Source: Planctomycetaceae bacterium (lineage in GTDB: Bacteria; Planctomycetota; Planctomycetia; Planctomycetales; Planctomycetaceae). From it: 5,450 bases of DNA. The notes below the pieces were generated by a model that was not told where the DNA came from, did no database searches, and saw nothing but the letters and a program-made list of their open reading frames with translations. Of the stretch, positions 4,876 to 5,450 are shown piece by piece. The stretch is taken from NCBI GenBank assembly GCA_015487825.1, contig WFOZ01000891.1:1-5450 (forward strand). Reading direction: 5' to 3'. Made by a program: the position numbers and the translations under genes. Position 1 is the stretch's first letter. Every line of letters begins with the position of its first letter.

Positions 4876-5450
4876 GTGCAGGAATTATTTCAGGAAACAG
4901 GTTTTCTTCGTTGGAGGCGAGCCTTCCCCTGGCTGCATCTTTTGCGAATACCCGGCATCGCGTGCCGTGTTCAGATTTTGTTTGCGGGATTTCTTGCCGT
5001 TTTTATTAATTTTGTTTGCGCTCTCATCGCATCCACAATTGCTCCTGAGACAAGTCGAGTGGATGGGTGGGGGATGTTGACCGATCATGGCAAACTATCG
5101 ACATTGCAGAATTTGTTTAACAATTCGGTACAGATTTCCGGGCAGGCAGTTGCACCGAATTTCGCGATGTTTGAATTAGTCAGCAGATTGAGCAATCCGG
5201 AATCTTTCTCTCATGTTCTGATTGACCTGCTTTACTTTTTCAATTATCTGTTCTTCGGCATGATTATCTGCAGAATGGCTTGTGCGGAATTTACGAAAGG
5301 AACGGGAATTTGCCTAGAGCGTTCTTCGGTGTTTGTGATCAAAAAACTGCCTGCGGTCATCACAGGAATTCTTTTTCCACTGCTTATAATTGCGATTCTT
5401 TTTGGGTTTGTTTCTGCGATTCTTGCCTTTGAAAACATTCCTGTTGTTGG
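4876..5450 (+). CDS. Multi-pass membrane protein, planctomycete-type, C-terminus outside window
   Basis: 191 residues are visible from a GTG start with no stop before the right edge. The N-terminus has LRWRRAFPWLHLLRIPGIA, an amphipathic cytosolic-type stretch. A first membrane helix follows at about 34-54 (LFAGFLAVFINFVCALIAS). Residues 55-110 form a polar, probably periplasmic loop. A second helix lies at about 114-133 (LIDLLYFFNYLFFGMIICRM) and a third at about 160-184. The FFGMIICRMACAEF segment followed by KKLPAVITGILFPLL resembles, from memory, planctomycete membrane proteins with an FFGxxxxRxAA-type motif and a conserved Phe/Pro stretch. That assignment is by resemblance only and the function is unknown. 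Codon use is similar to the neighbours. Confidence 0.75.
   Translation, partial: MQELFQETGFLRWRRAFPWLHLLRIPGIACRVQILFAGFLAVFINFVCALIASTIAPETSRVDGWGMLTDHGKLSTLQNLFNNSVQISGQAVAPNFAMFELVSRLSNPESFSHVLIDLLYFFNYLFFGMIICRMACAEFTKGTGICLERSSVFVIKKLPAVITGILFPLLIIAILFGFVSAILAFENIPVV

Noticed and set aside
4868..5088. Two short frames (plus 4868-5080 and minus 5088-4885)
   Set aside because: Both overlap the GTG-started membrane protein frame, which has a better ribosome binding site, membrane helices and no stop to the window edge.

Overview
The window looks like chromosome of a planctomycete, most likely family Planctomycetaceae (Gimesia/Rubinisphaera-like). This rests on a Tat-exported parallel beta-helix protein of a style common there, an exported Rid-family protein, a multi-pass membrane protein resembling planctomycete-type conserved membrane proteins, moderate GC content judged by eye, and several short palindromic repeats between genes. 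The taxonomy is inference; there is no rRNA or other marker gene.

Layout. Positions 1-92 hold the C-terminal tail of a plus-strand gene. Positions 115-158 fold into a nested hairpin, and a plus-strand frame runs from the hairpin into a small unknown protein ending at 399. Converging on it with a 3-bp gap is a minus-strand pair: a three-domain exported RidA/YjgF-like protein (3064-1799), then a Tat-exported right-handed beta-helix protein (1773-403). The 25-bp gap between them contains a good ribosome binding site, so they are very likely one operon. Upstream, 3065-3411 has no gene but carries a 151-bp miniature transposable element (3184-3334) with perfect 12-bp terminal inverted repeats and a perfect 8-bp target duplication. 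Next, also on the minus strand, is a complete GDP-mannose 4,6-dehydratase gene (4383-3412). Upstream of it is a 77-bp inverted repeat made of two small hairpins (4432-4508), then about 370 bp of mostly non-coding sequence with one protein-like block (about 4565-4690). The window ends in a plus-strand membrane protein gene that starts at a GTG (4876) and runs off the right edge.

How the genes relate. The dehydratase makes GDP-4-keto-6-deoxymannose for deoxysugars of surface polysaccharide. The Rid/beta-helix pair is predicted to act outside the cytoplasm, and the beta-helix fold often binds or cleaves polysaccharide, but no shared pathway is proven. No complete new multi-gene system is evident. 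The points most worth following up are the IS66-like miniature element with REP-like units nested in it, the exported triple Rid protein in which all three domains lack the usual catalytic arginine, and the open blocks lying next to palindromic repeats.
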